A stretch of 64,000 nucleotides of DNA from assembly GCA_026874595.1 (NCBI GenBank), contig CM049320.1:5335464-5399463 (forward strand). Reading direction: 5' to 3'. The number at the start of each line of letters is the position of its first letter. The first letter of the stretch is position 1. Below the pieces are notes generated by a model. That model had not been told where the DNA came from and did no database searches. It saw only the letters and a program-made list of their open reading frames with translations. This stretch comes from Sipunculus nudus (Eukaryota > Annelida > Sipuncula > Golfingiida > Sipunculidae). A program made the translations under genes and the position numbers. Of the stretch, positions 46,594-58,051 are shown in pieces.

Positions 46594-48602
46594 GTAAGGA
46601 ACACCCCTTCTTATTGATGGTGCATACATAAATGCTTTAACGAATGGAAATAAGCAAGAACCTAGTAAAATAAATCAATGTGGTGATAATTTTTAAAAGG
46701 GCCTTTATCTTGACTACATCATGAGAACATGAGAACAAAATGTTATTGAACTGAAATATACATGCATTCACATGTATTCGCCAATTGAAAGACGTTTGAT
46801 CCTATGTTGTATGATGATACACCCGTCACTTAAAGTCATTAATTTAAAGTCAGGTTCAGCTATAGAAAGGGCAGAACGAATAGGTTATAAATTATGATTA
46901 CGTAAAAAGGATCTACGTCTTTTACCCTTGAGATTGTGGTATATGATATTTTATTGGGCAGTCTTAGTTATTGAAAAATCGTTACATTTGACACCTGCAA
47001 CTTTTAAAAAAGCAAAAACAAAATGAACACTAAAATAATTTTTTTTCTGATATTATTTATTTCCCTCTAAAATACATACAGGCTCAAATCATTGATCACG
47101 AAAGTTTAACTGTTTATACATATCACGCAGGATTTATTTCCTGGTGCATTGACTAGACCGTCGTTTGTTTAAATGCGAACAAGAAATGAATGGATATTAT
47201 GTTTTTTTTTTAATAAACTGGTTAACCAATTTTTAAATGTCATCTATTGCTTCAAGTATATACACTTAAATAGTTTTATATCATTTCCAAATGAATTAAA
47301 TAAAAATATAATTTATCAAAGTAAAAGTTTACAGCCAATATTAGCAATACTTTAACTAAGAATCTGTGTGTTTGTAAACATATTGTGTGGCATCTAAAAA
47401 CTTATAAGCTTGGAAAACAGACTGTATAAGATGGAGTTATTATTAACGCATTGCAAGCTTTATACGTAATAGTAAGGTTAAAACTCTCTTTGATATCAAA
47501 TCCCAGAAACTTTAAGCCAAATGGAAAAGTCACTGCAACAGAAAGACAAACAAAGACACCTCTACACTGGAAGGCAAGACATAGATCCTCATGTTTTAAC
47601 ATCAAACGAGCCTTTTAATACAAAATTTCTAAATCAACTGTACAAACACGAGTTACTGTTTTATATGTAAAAAGTAAACTTTGACCCACTGCTTCTGGTT
47701 GATTTATTTCTCATATTTATAGTCCATTAAAACCCTTTCGACAATCAAAGATAAATGTCATGTTATTACAAATTTATTACTTACATTGCTGTAAACATGG
47801 ATGTAATCATTTTACCTCAAACGGAGACACACCCTAAAAATGTAGGTTTTATTCTGCCTAATTGTGGTAAAGATCTCAAACAAAATTATGCGTGACGGAA
47901 AATGTATCCTTTGTAACAGTGGGCGCATGATCTTCATGAGAAGTTTATACACGTGAATTAAAAAAATACATAAAAAACGGAAGTTCTGTTCTTATTTTAA
48001 CCATTAAGCACATATGTGTACACCGGCATTTAAATTTTTTAAGTAGATGCTCCTGAACAAAATGAATAATGAAAAGGTGAGAATTGAGTTATTAGTTAAA
48101 AAATAATTGCCATAGTTTTAAACAAATATACACACAGCCAATCTCACAGAAATTTCCCTGATTGAATTTTTACGCACGTAGGATTCTGCGGTACAACGGC
48201 GCAACGGTCGTTAACATTTTCCTGTCGCTTTGACGCTCATCAGTTATTTGGGCCATGAATATTTATTTGGCCGATAATATCATATTTCAGATTGTCCGGA
48301 GATATATGCCCTCGGGGGTCGAGCTGACGGAATATACCTCTACAAACCACGTGACGCTCCCTGCCCTTTCAGAGTCCTCTGTGAACTCAGTTTGAACGCA
48401 GGATGGACCGTCATCATGAGGAGATTTAACGGCTCCATCGATTTCTACCGGAAGTGGGCTGATTACAAAAGAGGGTTTGGTTTCCTGGCAGGTGAGCACT
48501 AGTTGGGAAATGACAAAATCCATTGGCTGACGTCGCAGAAGAACTATCTCATGAAGCTTGCGTGAGATACTGGGCCAGTAAGATCTCTTATTATGCATCA
48601 TA

Positions 48603-49637
48603 GGGGACTCTTAAATTCTATGCATGCCACACATACCAGAGGCCAAAGCGAGGTTTGTGGGGTACGTCGTCAGTATATTTTAACTCTTTATTCACAACAA
48701 ATATGAAGTTTTAGTATATGACACATTACTTTTCATATTCGATTTATAAAGAATTTTTGAAGGAACTAACCTGAGTTAAAAGGTGTGGAGCTGGCGAAGT
48801 GTTGAGCATTAATTAAAATGAATATATTATTTCATAATTCGAAACTTACATATTTTTATATTTTTTTCACTTGACAGCTATCCGTTGGTTAGGCCACAAA
48901 AAATACAGTGTATTTTCTATTGGTGCCAGATACAGCATACCTACATCTATATTTTCAACAGGCTTGTGAATAGAAAACATTTAATAATTTCATTTCAGAA
49001 CACTTTTAACAATCACATAAGCAGACATGTTTCATTTATGCTTTATTAGTCTTTATTATGTTAATGACTTCATAATGGCAGTATAAGCAGCGTACTGCCG
49101 AAAGTGTTTTGGTGTGTGTGTCTCTCGGTGCCTACTGTACATGAAACAAGAAACTTAGTATTAATGTACACAATCAGAGGATCCATGCACAGATATCCTC
49201 ATTCTGTGCCGTCTGGAATGTGTATCAGTCAGCACCTGTGCCCGACACTTGTATATCTTGATATTTTAATTGACCTCGGGCAATTAATGGCATCCTGTGG
49301 TTTGATTCATAGCTATCATAGACCGCAGAGCCAAGTAGATGTGAGCCCAAGGGTCTTTAACTTTATTATGTTAAGAATCACTGGAAAGTACCTTCCTTAC
49401 AAGTCGGGTTCACATTGCTCATAGCAGCAGATTCCTTTGGATTTATACTTCTTTCCAGATGCTTTTAACAAAATTTGGTGGTAAGCATCCACAAATTTGA
49501 AGTGGATAAATGGAACAACTGACAGGTCTGTGTCGCTATACATAACCATGGTGAGTGAGCACGTGCCCCCTGTTATTCCCAGTTAGCCTCGCTTTCGCTA
49601 GCTGATTAATTATTCATGAGGAATATTAAGAATCCCC
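48603..49637. mobile_element. ~1035-bp terminal-inverted-repeat DNA transposon inside the FReD exon
   Basis: The left end GGGGACTCTTAAATTC is answered by GAATATTAAGAATCCCC at the right end. Sub-terminal CCAAAGCGAGG (left) and CCTCGCTTTCG (right) are also inverted. TA lies on each side, and removal restores the continuity seen in the uninterrupted paralogue, apart from the extra TA. No transposase frame is visible, so it is non-autonomous. TA target use suggests a Tc1/mariner-type mobiliser; this is inference. Confidence 0.75.
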
Positions 49638-49639
49638 TA

Positions 49640-49957
49640 TACGACCGCTTCTCTGTCGATAGCGAGGCTGCAAAGTACAAGTTAAACATACACGGTTACC
49701 GTGGTAACGTTGGTCACGACGGTATGTCGCGTGTAAACGGCAGGCCCTTCAGCACGTGGGACAGGGACAACGACATCTGGTCAGCAGGTCACTGTGCACA
49801 TTACGACAGAGGGGCTTACTGGTACGACAGATGTCATAATTATGCTTGCCCAACCGGCGTGTACAAGGCCTCCTGTCGAGGACATGACTGCATAGAATGG
49901 AAGGATGGTCAAGCCCTTGATCAGGTCCTTATGAAGGTTAAGCATGACCGAACATAG
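49640..49957 (+). pseudogene. FReD copy 1, C-terminal half after the transposon
   Basis: Open for 105 codons; YDRFSVDSEAAKYKL, GYRGNVGHDG, FSTWDRDND, then WYDRCHNYACPTGVYKASC. It keeps the tyrosine that is a stop in copy 2. The frame continues a short way into the transposon, which has no meaning. Confidence 0.85.
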
Positions 49958-49994
49958 ACTGACATTTATAACGAATGATGTAACGTATCATATA

Positions 49995-50000
49995 AATAAA
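49995..50000 (+). promoter_or_regulatory. Poly(A) signal of FReD copy 1
   Basis: AATAAA 38 bases after the stop codon. Confidence 0.5.
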
Positions 50001-50009
50001 ATTTAGTTA

Positions 50010-51355
50010 AACACATTAACTAGTAACTTACTTTGTTTCAATAACTACCTTTCTAAATCCAGAATCAGATCGCTTCTAGAAGATCTAGGTTACTGCTGTT
50101 ACACATCATCACTCGTAAAGATAACAAATGATTATGGTTCCGTATTCTTTTTTTGCTGAAATTCTGTGAGAGGATTGAAAAACTAGAATTGAACAGTTCT
50201 TCATTGTTCCGATTCTAGAATTCACATGAGGAATAATTAAAAAGTAGTAGTGTCATCTTCACTCCCAAGATGGCAGCACAATAATTTCTCGAGTTTGCAA
50301 TATCCGATTGTTTTATTAATACTTAATAAAAGAACTTAGTTGTAAATAGCGTACACTCCACACAGGCGTCGTTTGCCTTGGCTCCCTAAGCTTTCGACCA
50401 ATATCCACAACAACTGGTTACAAGGCATATACGCGAATGGGAAGGCTTGATAGAAGCAGAGAACGTATACAGTCCGGACCAATAGCCGATATCAATTAGA
50501 AAAAAAAATTAGATCGATGAGGCACGAAAGATTGGACCATGTCTTCCAGAAAACGATATTGCTAAAGACACGAAAGTACCGGCCTTTTTAAAGTTACAGG
50601 CGCATGGCGACCCTATCGACTCTAACATTCCAAGAGGGTGCAGTTATAAGCTCTTATACCAGCATGCATGACAAGCACTGTGCCTAGAATTAAATAACAT
50701 GCTTCAGAGGTTAAGCATTCAACGTCGCCACCAAAGAAACGTGGAAAGTATCTTACTGTGTGATAGTAATTAAGGCCTGTTAGAACAATGCAAATGCTGG
50801 GACGCACTATACCAAACTGCCCCCAATAACTGTTTTGTGTGTGGACTGCGACATCAGGCTATATTACACACGTGCTATATACTTGTTAAGAGTTGGATTT
50901 AGGGTAATGGTGTTTATTTGTATTGAGATATTAATTGGGATGTTTAAGTGCATGACACGTATTTATGAGTGAACAAGAGAAAAAAGTAATCGTTATCTTT
51001 ACTGGTTTTATATATGCCTATGGAGACCTGCTAACCAGCCTATTGGGGCGCATGGCCGATTTTCAAGGAAAATACGACTGGGAAATTTGAACCAAACCCT
51101 TGCAGTTGATCAAACATATAAATATACGAAATGCATGAACAAAAAACTGACTGTTCTAGTTCTTAAAAATATAGGATATGCATGGTGATAATTATACTTG
51201 GAAAAACTGACATATTCTATTTGTTCTTAAACATACAAGAAATGTGCAACCAATAAATTGGGATTAAACTGACATACTAGGCCTTGAAACATTTATTAAT
51301 AATAATTATTCCTACACTTCAGGATATCAGTAGGAAGAGGCAGTAATATACGATT
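50010..51355. other. Gene-free stretch
   Basis: No coding content or repeat that I can name. Confidence 0.35.
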
Positions 51356-51360
51356 CCTAC

Positions 51361-51432
51361 CAGGAAGAAGAATTACAAGACCGTCGTTAGCTTGTTGCCA
51401 ACATCAGGAGGGGCATGGCTGGACTGACGTGA
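51361..51432 (+). repeat. Inverted repeat arm, left (flanking the Gypsy relic)
   Basis: CAAGACCGTCGTTAGCTTGT and CAGGAGGGGCATGGCTGGAC recur, inverted and with few changes, at 54083-54143. Just beyond, a Cys-rich frame (CPNLPQTGPTGKCILC, HVCRPYY; 51434-51575) recalls a transposase zinc-finger tail. Confidence 0.6.
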
Positions 51433-51789
51433 CAGTTCCGAGACCTCGTGGTCGTAAAGGAGCTGTCACGCTTCATTGCCCAAACCTCCCCCAAACTGGT
51501 CCGACAGGAAAATGTATTCTTTGTCCCAGGGTATTCGGCGGCCACGTCTGCAGGCCATACTACGTAAGGGAAACCGTTGAATGACCCTTTTCTTGGAGGG
51601 ACTTTACTTGAGTGTCACTCTGGATTGACAGACAAAACGATCGACGAAAGAAAAAAACCAGGGGGGAGTTTATTTCCCCGTGTTACACTCTCCCTCAGTT
51701 CGATAAAAAAGTTGTCTACCCGACAACTAAAATTAAGCGAAAAGAACGCATGGCTTCTTTAAGGCAAGAACATGGCCATATTAATCGGC

Positions 51790-54040
51790 CTAATATCGTA
51801 CATACTCTCCAGACCGGTATTTTAATGGAGGCTTTCTGATTCGGTCTGATCGCCGATGTCCAGAGGCACTATCACCTGTTGAAGAACTATCTGTACTAGT
51901 CTCCACACTTACTTCTGGTACATCAATTAAGTCACTTGAGGATTCAATGACCTCCGGAATTTGTATGGCACCTTCATTAGTTTCTTTACTGATTACATGG
52001 GTGGTATCAAGAATTGAAATATCTTGATTAAAGGTGCCTTCAACCTCTGGACTAGGAGTGGAAATAATTAAAAGATCTTCCTGGCCTACTGGGACTAAAG
52101 GAATATTAAGAGGAATTGAAGGAGGAATGATGATATACTCATCTTCGGAATCCTTATCCGGACTCTCAATTTCATCTGGACTATCTTCATTTACAGTCCT
52201 CAGGTCAGGTTTTTGTTTTGCTTGTTTGGAAACATTAGCAGTGGGAGTTTGAGTGGTGTCAAGTGGAAAGTTATTAATGCATAGTAATAATTTTCGGCGA
52301 ATGATACGTACCCCATCGGTAGCTCCTAGTTTTGCACTTGATATACTGGGATATCACTGTTGGGTTGCCCTACAACAATATAGATTTGGGTTTCCCAAAA
52401 GTCGGCTAGTTTTTGTTTTCCTGTTAAGTGGACCTTCCGCACAAGAACTTTGTCTCCTATCTGTAGGGACGGCCCTTTAATTTTACAATCGTAGCGTTTC
52501 GTATGATGTTTCTGTGCCGTGGTTTGGGCCTTTCTATGAGCATCGCACAATGTATCTTTTAAGGACTGAACATATTTGGAATAATTGGTATCCGTAAGTT
52601 CGTCCTCTTGATCCAAACCCAGAATTAAGTCCACTTGGGGTTTTGGATGACGGCCATACATGAGAAAAAATAGGGAGAAACCTGTGGTCTCATGTTGGGT
52701 ACAATTATAGGCATGGATGAGAGCGTTAAGGTGGATTTTCCAATTGGAATTCCCTTCTGGCTCTTAGCAACCAAGCATGTTAAGTAAAGTGCGGTTAAAC
52801 AGCTCACATTGCCCATTACCCAAGGGATGATAGGGCGTGGTCCGACACTTTGAAATCCCAGCTTAACTAAAGAGTTCCTTGATGAGCTTACTCTCAAAGT
52901 TTCTGTCCTCATCAGATAAAATTCTTTGGGGAAAGCTATAGTGGCATATAAATTGATCAAATAAAATTTGGGCGGTTGGCTTGGCCTGTTGGGTTTTACA
53001 GGGAAAAGCCCTTACAAATTTGGTAAAGCGATCCGCCTTTCAATTGGCAGGGGTCTTCCGTCTGACACATCGTGGACAGCAAGAGATGTACTGAATGATG
53101 TCGTTTGCCTTTTTAGGCCAGAAGAACCGACCCTGAACTAGTTTGGTAGTTCTGGTTTGGCCTAGGTGTCCCATGAGATCATGCAACCCATGGAGAGCCA
53201 AGCTACGCAAAGACTCTGGTAAGACGACCTGGTAGGTAACCTGATTGTCTACTATTCTCTTGTGATATAGAATATTATGATGTAATACTAACTGCTTTGC
53301 TTGTCGCTGGTATATTTTCTAGCTTGGATCCAATGATCTGGTTTTAGAGAATTTAATATCTTGGCCTGCTTCAAGGCCCTTGATTATCTTACAAAGATGG
53401 GGGTCTTCAAGTTGCTTGTCTCTAATATTAATTTGGGACTTTGGAAGGTCATCTGAAGAGGGCAACTGATCAGTTGGTGCAAGGGTGCATTGTAAGCCAA
53501 TAAAAAATAGTAACTGGTAGTTACAAATTGCATTTACCGTGTCTGTGGAGGGATGGACATTCTCCTGAGTAGGGGACCTGGACAGTGCGTCAGGATCAAT
53601 GTTATTTTGACCTGAGCGATATTTAATATCAAAGTCAAAATTTGCCAATTCGGCAATCCAACGCTGTCCAGTGGCATCAACCCTAGCTGATGAAAGAACA
53701 TAACACAATGGGTTATTGTCTGTTTTAACAGTAAATGTGCCCCATTAAAGGTAATCTTTAAATTTCTCAGTGACGGCCAAATTTAAAGCATGAAATTCTA
53801 GCTTGTGGGCTGGATAGTTACATTCAGAGGGCCTAAGGCTACGACTAGCATAGGCAATGGCATGAAGTTTACTCTCATATTCCTGATAAAGAGTAGCCCC
53901 TAGACCTGATTTGCTAGCGTCCGTGCGCAGGACAAATGGCTTTTTGAAATCAGCAAATGCCAGTACAGGGGCTTTGCACAATAAATCTTTAATTCTATCG
54001 AATATCATATTGTTACCTATAATGTCTTTTATGTACAATA
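51790..54040 (-). mobile_element. Ty3/Gypsy retrotransposon pol relic
   Basis: In minus-strand order: RNase H start (FVLRTDASKSGLGATLYQ, about 53940), RNase H end (FDFDIKYRSGQNNIDPDALS, about 53600), integrase HHCC finger (LHGLHDLMGHLGQT with CCPRC, about 53060-53190), and integrase core from FTKFVRAF to LSDEDRNFES (about 52900-53035). Then come the C-terminal chromo/GPY-like part (LQIGDKVLVRK, about 52450) and a basic RRSDRIRKPPLKY end (about 51810). Several frameshifts and stops interrupt it. The integrase part bearing the first aspartate is missing at about 53035. Gag, protease and most of RT are absent. Confidence 0.85.
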
Positions 54041-54082
54041 ATATACGCAGTTTATAGAACAGTTAAATGTGGACTTCTGCAT

Positions 54083-54143
54083 GAGTCCAGCCATGCTCCT
54101 CCTGACGTTGGCAACAAGCTGACGACGGTCTTGTGTTTCTTCG
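54083..54143 (-). repeat. Inverted repeat arm, right
   Basis: Inverted counterpart of 51361-51432; in its minus-strand frame it reads ETQDRRQLVANVRRSMAGL. Confidence 0.6.
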
Positions 54144-54539
54144 TCCAGAAATAAGGCATCCACTAGAGTCTTAGGTTCTTCCTATGACGTGGTGGCGGAC
54201 CTGCCTTACCCCGTGTCCGCGAGACAACAAATGGATCAGATATTTTTTCCTATAAACACTTGAGAATACTCGGAATATCAACATTTGTGAGGAACAGGGT
54301 AGGGGTCACACTTAGGAATTATAACTTGGCTCCATAGAAAGGCAGCAAGGTGTTTCTAAACTACATTTTCTTATTAAACCTAGTTCAACAATTAGACTAA
54401 AGGAAGGTTTGCACCTTATTATTATTTTTGCAAATACGATTTAGTATCCCAAATTCTGTTTTTACTACTGATTAATAAATGGCCATCACCGTACCTCTAG
54501 CCGGGGCAGTTGAAGAAACTGTCAAATGTAAATACAGGT

Positions 54540-55000
54540 TAATTTTCACGAACCTTGTCTTGGTCATATAACTCTTCCAGGGTCACGGGATGCCACTGAG
54601 TGCCGGCCTTGCCGGAGACACTGATCACCTGCTCAACGTACCTGTTCGTCTCTGTGAAAATCAACTGAAAAAAAGCTTATGTTAAAAACAAAATGAAATA
54701 ATCAAAGGGGCTTGCATCCTTGCCCAACTGGTGTCCTGGCCCGGATCAGTGAATGAACGGCTCGACGTTGGCCTGCCCAGTCGCTCGCTTCCACAACCCG
54801 GGGTCATGGTCAAGGACACCCCCGATGTCACTTCCGTCCTCGCTCTCGTCTGAGCTGTCATCTTCCGTGACAGCGACGTCCGACTCTTGCTCAAGTCCCT
54901 ACTTCGATTGTTGTCTCTTCTGGCGAGCTGTAAGCCCCTTTGTCTTCATATACCCAAAAAAATCGTCATCACTCTGGGAGCTCTCGAAAAGCTGGTCCAT
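54540..55000 (-). pseudogene. piggyBac-like transposase N-terminal relic
   Basis: From ATG at 55000 the frame encodes an acidic leader (SSQSDDDFF, EDDSSDESEDGSD), then GPGHQLGKDASPFDYF, LIFTETNRYVEQ and WHPVTLEELY. These are the usual early blocks of the piggyBac (DDE_Tnp_1_7) family. In-frame TAG, TGA and TAA codons interrupt it, and homology stops before the catalytic aspartates. Confidence 0.7.
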
Positions 55001-55308
55001 GTTGTCTATCCAAAATGGCCGATTGCAATGGCCACGTGGTTAACGCCAATCACAGCCTATCTTTTTTAGATGCCCGGCGTCCGTGCGTGTTTTAAACAAT
55101 AATCACGTGACAAAACAAACGCCCAGTTGTGTCTTTTGCTTGCATGCGTATATGACAATTGACATTTCATCCCAAAAACTTGCGGCAAGTTTTTTACGTG
55201 TAAAATTTACCTTTATAGGGCGTTTGAAGGCGGCCCCGAAATCTACAAGCATGACAAACCGCGGCCGTTGGAGGGCGGTAGTGGACTTTAAAGGCATAAG
55301 GTAATAGT

Positions 55309-56175
55309 GCTTTAAGGTACAACTAGATGGTATTGGGTCTTAATGTACATTAATTGTCCAGATTTGGGAAATAACTGCTAATATTGCACTAGCATATAGT
55401 TGTTAGGAGCAAATACTAAAGCTTGACAGGTTACATGAGAGGGAGAGACAGCATATCACCTCCCACGAATGTTATTTCTTTCAGGGACTAGTCCATTAAA
55501 GGTACTAGTAGAAGGTATTGGTTAGGAGCAAAGACTAAAGGTTGACAGGTTATCAAATCAAACGAATGTAATATCATTAAAGTATCAGTGCAATAAAGGT
55601 AAAGCGAGAAAGTATTGACCACAATGTACAATATTGGGACAGAACTGCTAATATTGCACAAGCATGTAGTTTTTATCAGCAAAGACTAACTGTTGACATT
55701 TTATTAATGTGTTAATGCCTTAAAGGTACAAGTAGAAGGTATTGGGCCATAATGCACAATAATTGTCCAGTATTGGGAAGGAGCGGCAGATATCGCACTT
55801 GTATTTAGTTGTTATCATCAAAGACTAACGGTTGACAAGATACATAAGAGGGAGAGCCAGCATAACACCTCATACAAATGTTATTTAATTAATGTACTAT
55901 AGTGCATTGAAGGTACAAATAGAAGGTATTGGGGCATAATGTACAATAATTGTCCAATATTCGGAAAGATCTGCTCATATTGCACTAGCATATAGTTGTT
56001 AATAGAAAAGACTAAACGATATCAGGTTGTATATGAGGGAGAGCCAGCATATCACCCCATTCGAATGATATTTCATTAAGGTACTGGTTCTGGAAAAGAA
56101 GTGCTAATATTGCACTAGCATATAAGTATTGGGAGCAAAGACTAATGGTTGACAGGTTATCACCTATTACCACTC
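55309..56175. repeat. Satellite array of ~185-225 bp units, about five copies
   Basis: Units carry AAAGGTACAAGTAGAAGGTA, ATTGTCCAATATTGGG, GCTAATATTGCACTAGCATA, AGCAAAGACTAA, GTTGACAGGTTA and GAGGGAGAGCCAGCATATCA. Some copies lack inner segments (for example near 55520). No ORF. Confidence 0.85.
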
Positions 56176-56184
56176 TCCCTGCCT

Positions 56185-56247
56185 ATGACGAGTATACTCG
56201 TCATATTTTGTGATTATCCCAGTGCCTATGACGGGTATACTCGTCAT
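56185..56247. repeat. Two 20-bp palindromes, 43 bp apart
   Basis: ATGACGAGTATACTCGTCAT (56185-56204) is a perfect palindrome; ATGACGGGTATACTCGTCAT (56228-56247) differs at one base. Each is preceded by TGCCT, and upstream by CCC. This recalls piggyBac-type termini, but the orientation does not match the nearby transposase relic. Confidence 0.85.
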
Positions 56248-56984
56248 GTATTTATCAGCAATTTTCAGATAGAAACGTCTTAAATTTATCAAAAAACTCA
56301 TGGCATGGTAATCAGAACGCGGCTGCAAATTATATTCTCTTAAATTGTGCTAAATAAGGTTTAACTATTCGGCAAAGGAGTCGAAAACGAGTAAACACAA
56401 CTGTCAAAGAACATAACGCTCATTTTGAGTCAATCAATATATCCGTAGATTTTTTCCTTATAATATATACAACTATTCGTGGAGGTTTTTCCTCGAAAGC
56501 ATTCAGATTAACCGTTTGGGTCTCGTTTGTATTTAACATTAAGCCTAGGTAATGTTTGTTGTTTGTAAAACTTTTCACCTCACAAAGCTTTCAACTACTT
56601 GTTTCACCGCTTTTTATTTAAAAAATAGACCTGGAACATATTAAAAAAATGACCTGGAGCATAACAAGCAATTACGGTACCTGTACACATTGAACTGCCC
56701 GGTTCCGATAAGAAACGGACTCACTTCATAAAATTCTGACTGCATTCCTGACACCGTTCTCCATCTACCATGCAGTCATAATACATTACCTGCAGTATTG
56801 TGTCTGTGATGTGGTCATTTGATCATTACAGTAGTTCTAGCAATGCTTATGTGGCCACGGCTATGTGCGAATAAGGCCTAACGTGACGCCCTGCCAGCTG
56901 ACCAGCACTCGGGGTACCATCACCTGGGGGCATTTGTCAAACTGAGCGCACGTCACCCCTGCGTCCAACGGTTCCGTATTACTG

Positions 56985-57198
56985 TAGCTGATTGGTCCAG
57001 TTGTAGTTCCGTTGAAGGCTTAGAACATATACTTCTGATTGGCCAAACGCCTATTTATTGATAGTTCAATGTGGTTTTCACACACGATACTTATTCGTCA
57101 AAGGATTAGTTGATTGACAACTCATTGTTCTTAAATTCCTCTCGCTGACTGTGCTCCACCAGAAGCGCTCAAACAGGGCTTCAGATAAACTTCTTTAA
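56985..57198 (+). promoter_or_regulatory. Putative promoter of FReD gene copy 2
   Basis: GATTGGTCCAGTTG (56990-57003), TGATTGGCCAAAC (57036-57048) and GATTGACAACTCATTGTTCT keep the order seen upstream of copy 1, with about 50 extra bases between the second and third blocks. Confidence 0.5.
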
Positions 57199-57747
57199 AT
57201 GATCAGTATGCTGATACAAGTTCAACTGCTTTCATTGTTGATGAGTGTCCTAGCACCTCTCGTCTCTGGCCACTGTCAGGTGGAATGCTGAGACATACAG
57301 GCTCTAAAAGCAAAGGTTGGTCGGCTGCAGGAAAGAATAGAGGCTCTGGAGGGAGGAAAGAATGAAGCTGTATGTGAGGTCGGAGACATCACTTGGCCAA
57401 ACGGCACACTTCCAAGAGGTAGGAGACACCCCTATTATAGATGATGAATAAAACTTTTTTTTTTTCAAACACGCTTTTAAGATATATATTATCAGTAAGT
57501 CTATCGTAAAATAGATCAATGCAGTGTTGTTTAAATTAGAAACGCCTGTACTTCTAACACACATTTTCTGTAATATATTAAACAACGAAAAAGTACTTAC
57601 TAAATAGAAATTGATTTGAGCCAAATCATCTCATTTTCTTAAACGTTTAAAAAAGCACAAGATGAATTAGATAAATATAGATTTAAGATAAAACTTTATT
57701 TCGGAAAGGCTAATGTGTTCTCACTCTCTCTCTCCCACACAATGAGT

Positions 57748-57749
<2 letters not shown>

Positions 57750-57796
<47 letters not shown>
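57750..57796. repeat. (TA)n microsatellite in the FReD copy 2 intron
   Basis: Pure TA run; further TA and CA tracts follow at 57856-57985 in the same intron. Confidence 0.95.
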
Positions 57797-57799
<3 letters not shown>

Positions 57800-58051
57800 T
57801 CAATATAACACAGTAAGGTTCAATAATGTGTGAGGTATTGATACACATAGTATAATATTATATATATATATCATATATAGGTGTATATATAGGTGCTTTT
57901 TCATTGTATAACCGACCTTTCTGTGTATACCATATCCATCTATACGTGTATATATATACACACACACAAACACACACACACATATATATATTGGCAAAGG
58001 CATGCAGAAGGATATTCTTTGTAAAACATGAAGCTCAATATCCCATTTCAG

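Larger units (their letters stand above)
46374..49957 (+). pseudogene. Fibrinogen-related (FReD) lectin gene, copy 1, disrupted
   Basis: Exon 1 (46374-46593) encodes a signal peptide, a Cys-containing CHVTC segment and a short coiled coil (LEAELGRLHDRITALEG). Intron 46594-48290 ends CATATTTCAG. The FReD exon starts at 48291 with CPEIYALGGRADGIY and WTVIMRRFNGSIDFYRKW. It has TAG at 48500-48502 where the paralogue has tryptophan, a 1-base deletion near 48555, and a transposon at 48603-49637. The C-terminal half resumes at 49640 and is open to the stop at 49955-49957, with FSTWDRDND and a CH...C pair of the usual calcium/ligand region. FReD proteins are secreted lectins, often immune. This copy should not give a full domain. 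Confidence 0.85.

Noticed and set aside
48603-49637. Reading the 1035-bp block in FReD copy 1 as an intron
   Set aside because: Ends are GGGG...CCCC inverted repeats, without GT-AG, and the paralogue has an uninterrupted exon.
54753-55043. 96-residue plus-strand Ser-rich frame
   Set aside because: Shadow of the acidic leader of the piggyBac-like relic on the other strand.
57904-58051. Extended N-terminus of the FReD copy 2 frame (from a TA/CA-rich segment)
   Set aside because: It is intronic: a clear acceptor CCATTTCAG lies at 58051 and copy 1 begins at the same place.
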